Shown: positions 42,270 to 42,763 of the stretch, in pieces
Layout of the letters: every line of letters starts with the position of its first letter
How positions within the stretch are numbered: the stretch's first letter is position 1
Source of the DNA: Bacteroidota bacterium
GTDB taxonomy: Bacteria > Bacteroidota > Bacteroidia > Chitinophagales > LD1
DNA: 42,763 bases
Assembly: GCA_026391075.1 (NCBI GenBank)
Contig: JAPLES010000042.1
Coordinates: 27,143 to 69,905 of the forward strand
Direction of reading: 5' to 3'
Translations under genes and position numbers: made by a program
Notes under the pieces: generated by a model
Database searches by the model: none
Seen by the model: the letters and a program-made list of their open reading frames with translations, nothing else
What the model was told of the DNA's origin: nothing

Positions 42270-42342
<73 letters not shown>

Positions 42343-42349
42343 CACTCTG

Positions 42350-42381
42350 AAACCCTTGTCAGCACTAGCTTTCAAGGGTTT
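42350..42381 (+). terminator. Terminator after tRNA-fMet
   Basis: AAACCCTTG (42350-42358) pairs with CAAGGGTTT (42373-42381), followed by T-rich sequence. It ends the tRNA transcript 8 nt after the 3' end. Confidence 0.85.
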
Positions 42382-42400
42382 TTTATTTATAGTAAATAAA
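42382..42400. repeat. 8-bp AT-rich inverted repeat
   Basis: TTTATTTA (42382-42389) and TAAATAAA (42393-42400) flank TAG. It lies just after the tRNA terminator and before the partial gene, and could be an operator or a chance AT-rich palindrome. Confidence 0.45.
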
Positions 42401-42416
42401 CAATATATGTGCTCTG

Positions 42417-42437
42417 GTTTAAACATAGTTTAAACAT
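42417..42437. repeat. Tandem GTTTAAACAT direct repeat
   Basis: Two 10-bp copies of GTTTAAACAT (42417-42426, 42428-42437) are separated by one base. Each contains the 8-bp palindrome GTTTAAAC. The spacing of 11 bp puts both on one DNA face, as expected for paired regulator sites. The downstream partial gene begins 145 bp later. Confidence 0.55.
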
Positions 42438-42582
42438 TTCGATGGTTTTGAAGATTTTTTATTAAGGATTCTCATTGTGTTTTTTGGAAAAACTCACATT
42501 CTGGAGGTAGTTTGGAAAAAATATTTTTTATCACTTCGGATTATTCATTCTTTCTTTGATAGAGCAATTAAACCCATCAATT

Positions 42583-42763
42583 ATGGAAGATGTAAGAGAA
42601 ACGGAAATAAAAGCACTTGCCGAAAAATCTTTGGCTGTACCTAAGCAAGGTCGGCTGATAGGCAAAGATAAGAGAGTTCAAATACCTGCTGTACCGGATC
42701 AATTTTATTTAAGCGAGGTGGCTAACTGGTTGTCATATGCAAAGGAATTTGCGCCTAAAAATT
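42583..42763 (+). CDS. Unrecognised gene, 5' part only (runs off the window)
   Basis: An ATG at 42583 opens a frame of 60 codons to the window end. The protein starts EDVRETEIKALAEKSLAVPK and continues with a charged, helical stretch, then VPDQFYLSEVANWLSYAKEF. No signal peptide, no membrane segment and no family are recognised. It is the first gene after tRNA-fMet. Tandem palindromic repeats lie in its 240-bp upstream region, and the tRNA edge makes an inserted element possible but unproven. Confidence 0.5.
   Translation, partial: MEDVRETEIKALAEKSLAVPKQGRLIGKDKRVQIPAVPDQFYLSEVANWLSYAKEFAPKN

Overview
The window looks like a chromosomal segment of a Bacteroidota bacterium, probably near the Chitinophagales or Sphingobacteriales. 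It was read from sequence only, with no database search. The evidence is a TonB receptor with an N-terminal carboxypeptidase-regulatory-like domain, a PafA-type phosphatase, a short (288-residue) RpoD-family sigma factor, a GH3-family protein, DUF2167, DUF4396 and DUF5522 proteins, and an NfeD-FloA pair. Shine-Dalgarno sequences are scarce, and promoters resemble the Bacteroidota form TTG-N19-TAnnTTyG. The DNA is AT-rich. I see no rRNA, CRISPR array, insertion sequence or integrase.

Layout: 1-2.8 kb carries a dihydroorotase followed by a DUF3524 (tRNA-queuosine mannosyltransferase-like) glycosyltransferase. 2.8-8.7 kb carries a PafA-like phosphatase, a secreted collagen-like protein split by a frameshift, and a GH3 enzyme. 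8.8-10.5 kb holds a two-gene small-protein operon, a 505-bp dyad-rich gap and the sigma factor. 10.7-16.9 kb holds a lipoprotein, a BamA-like outer-membrane protein, an NrnA-like phosphoesterase, a cyclophilin-FKBP fusion, tRNA-Arg and MurQ. 17-22.8 kb holds a frameshifted DUF2167 gene, an HMA-DUF4396 membrane protein, a TonB receptor and a nucleoside kinase with a histone-H1-like tail. 22.9-27.4 kb holds TrpRS and GatC, an ABC ATPase, a damaged cobalamin adenosyltransferase, a small secreted protein, a TPR protein and shikimate kinase. 27.4-33.6 kb holds an AlgX/AlgI-type acetylation pair, NfeD-FloA and a TMTC-like glycosyltransferase. 33.6-36.9 kb is a four-gene run: DUF2520, UbiA, Maf and a PLP deaminase. 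37-42.3 kb holds DUF5522, small secreted proteins, a YbgC-like thioesterase, a YihY membrane protein, a broken Smr gene, a small lipoprotein, Der and a broken Era, then initiator tRNA-fMet. The last 180 bases begin an unrecognised gene.

Most genes are housekeeping or envelope functions in short transcription units closed by clear hairpin terminators. Two things stand out. First, five loci are interrupted: two look like single-base shifts, and three (cobalamin adenosyltransferase, Smr, Era) appear to lack about 45-60 bp inside a conserved domain. This is either assembly or sequencing error, or real decay. Second, several genes have the -7 promoter box only 4-9 nt from the ATG, which predicts leaderless or nearly leaderless mRNAs. 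No complete undescribed multi-gene system is evident. The best candidate for new biology is the small-protein operon and the dyad-rich region beside the sigma factor at 8.76-9.68 kb.
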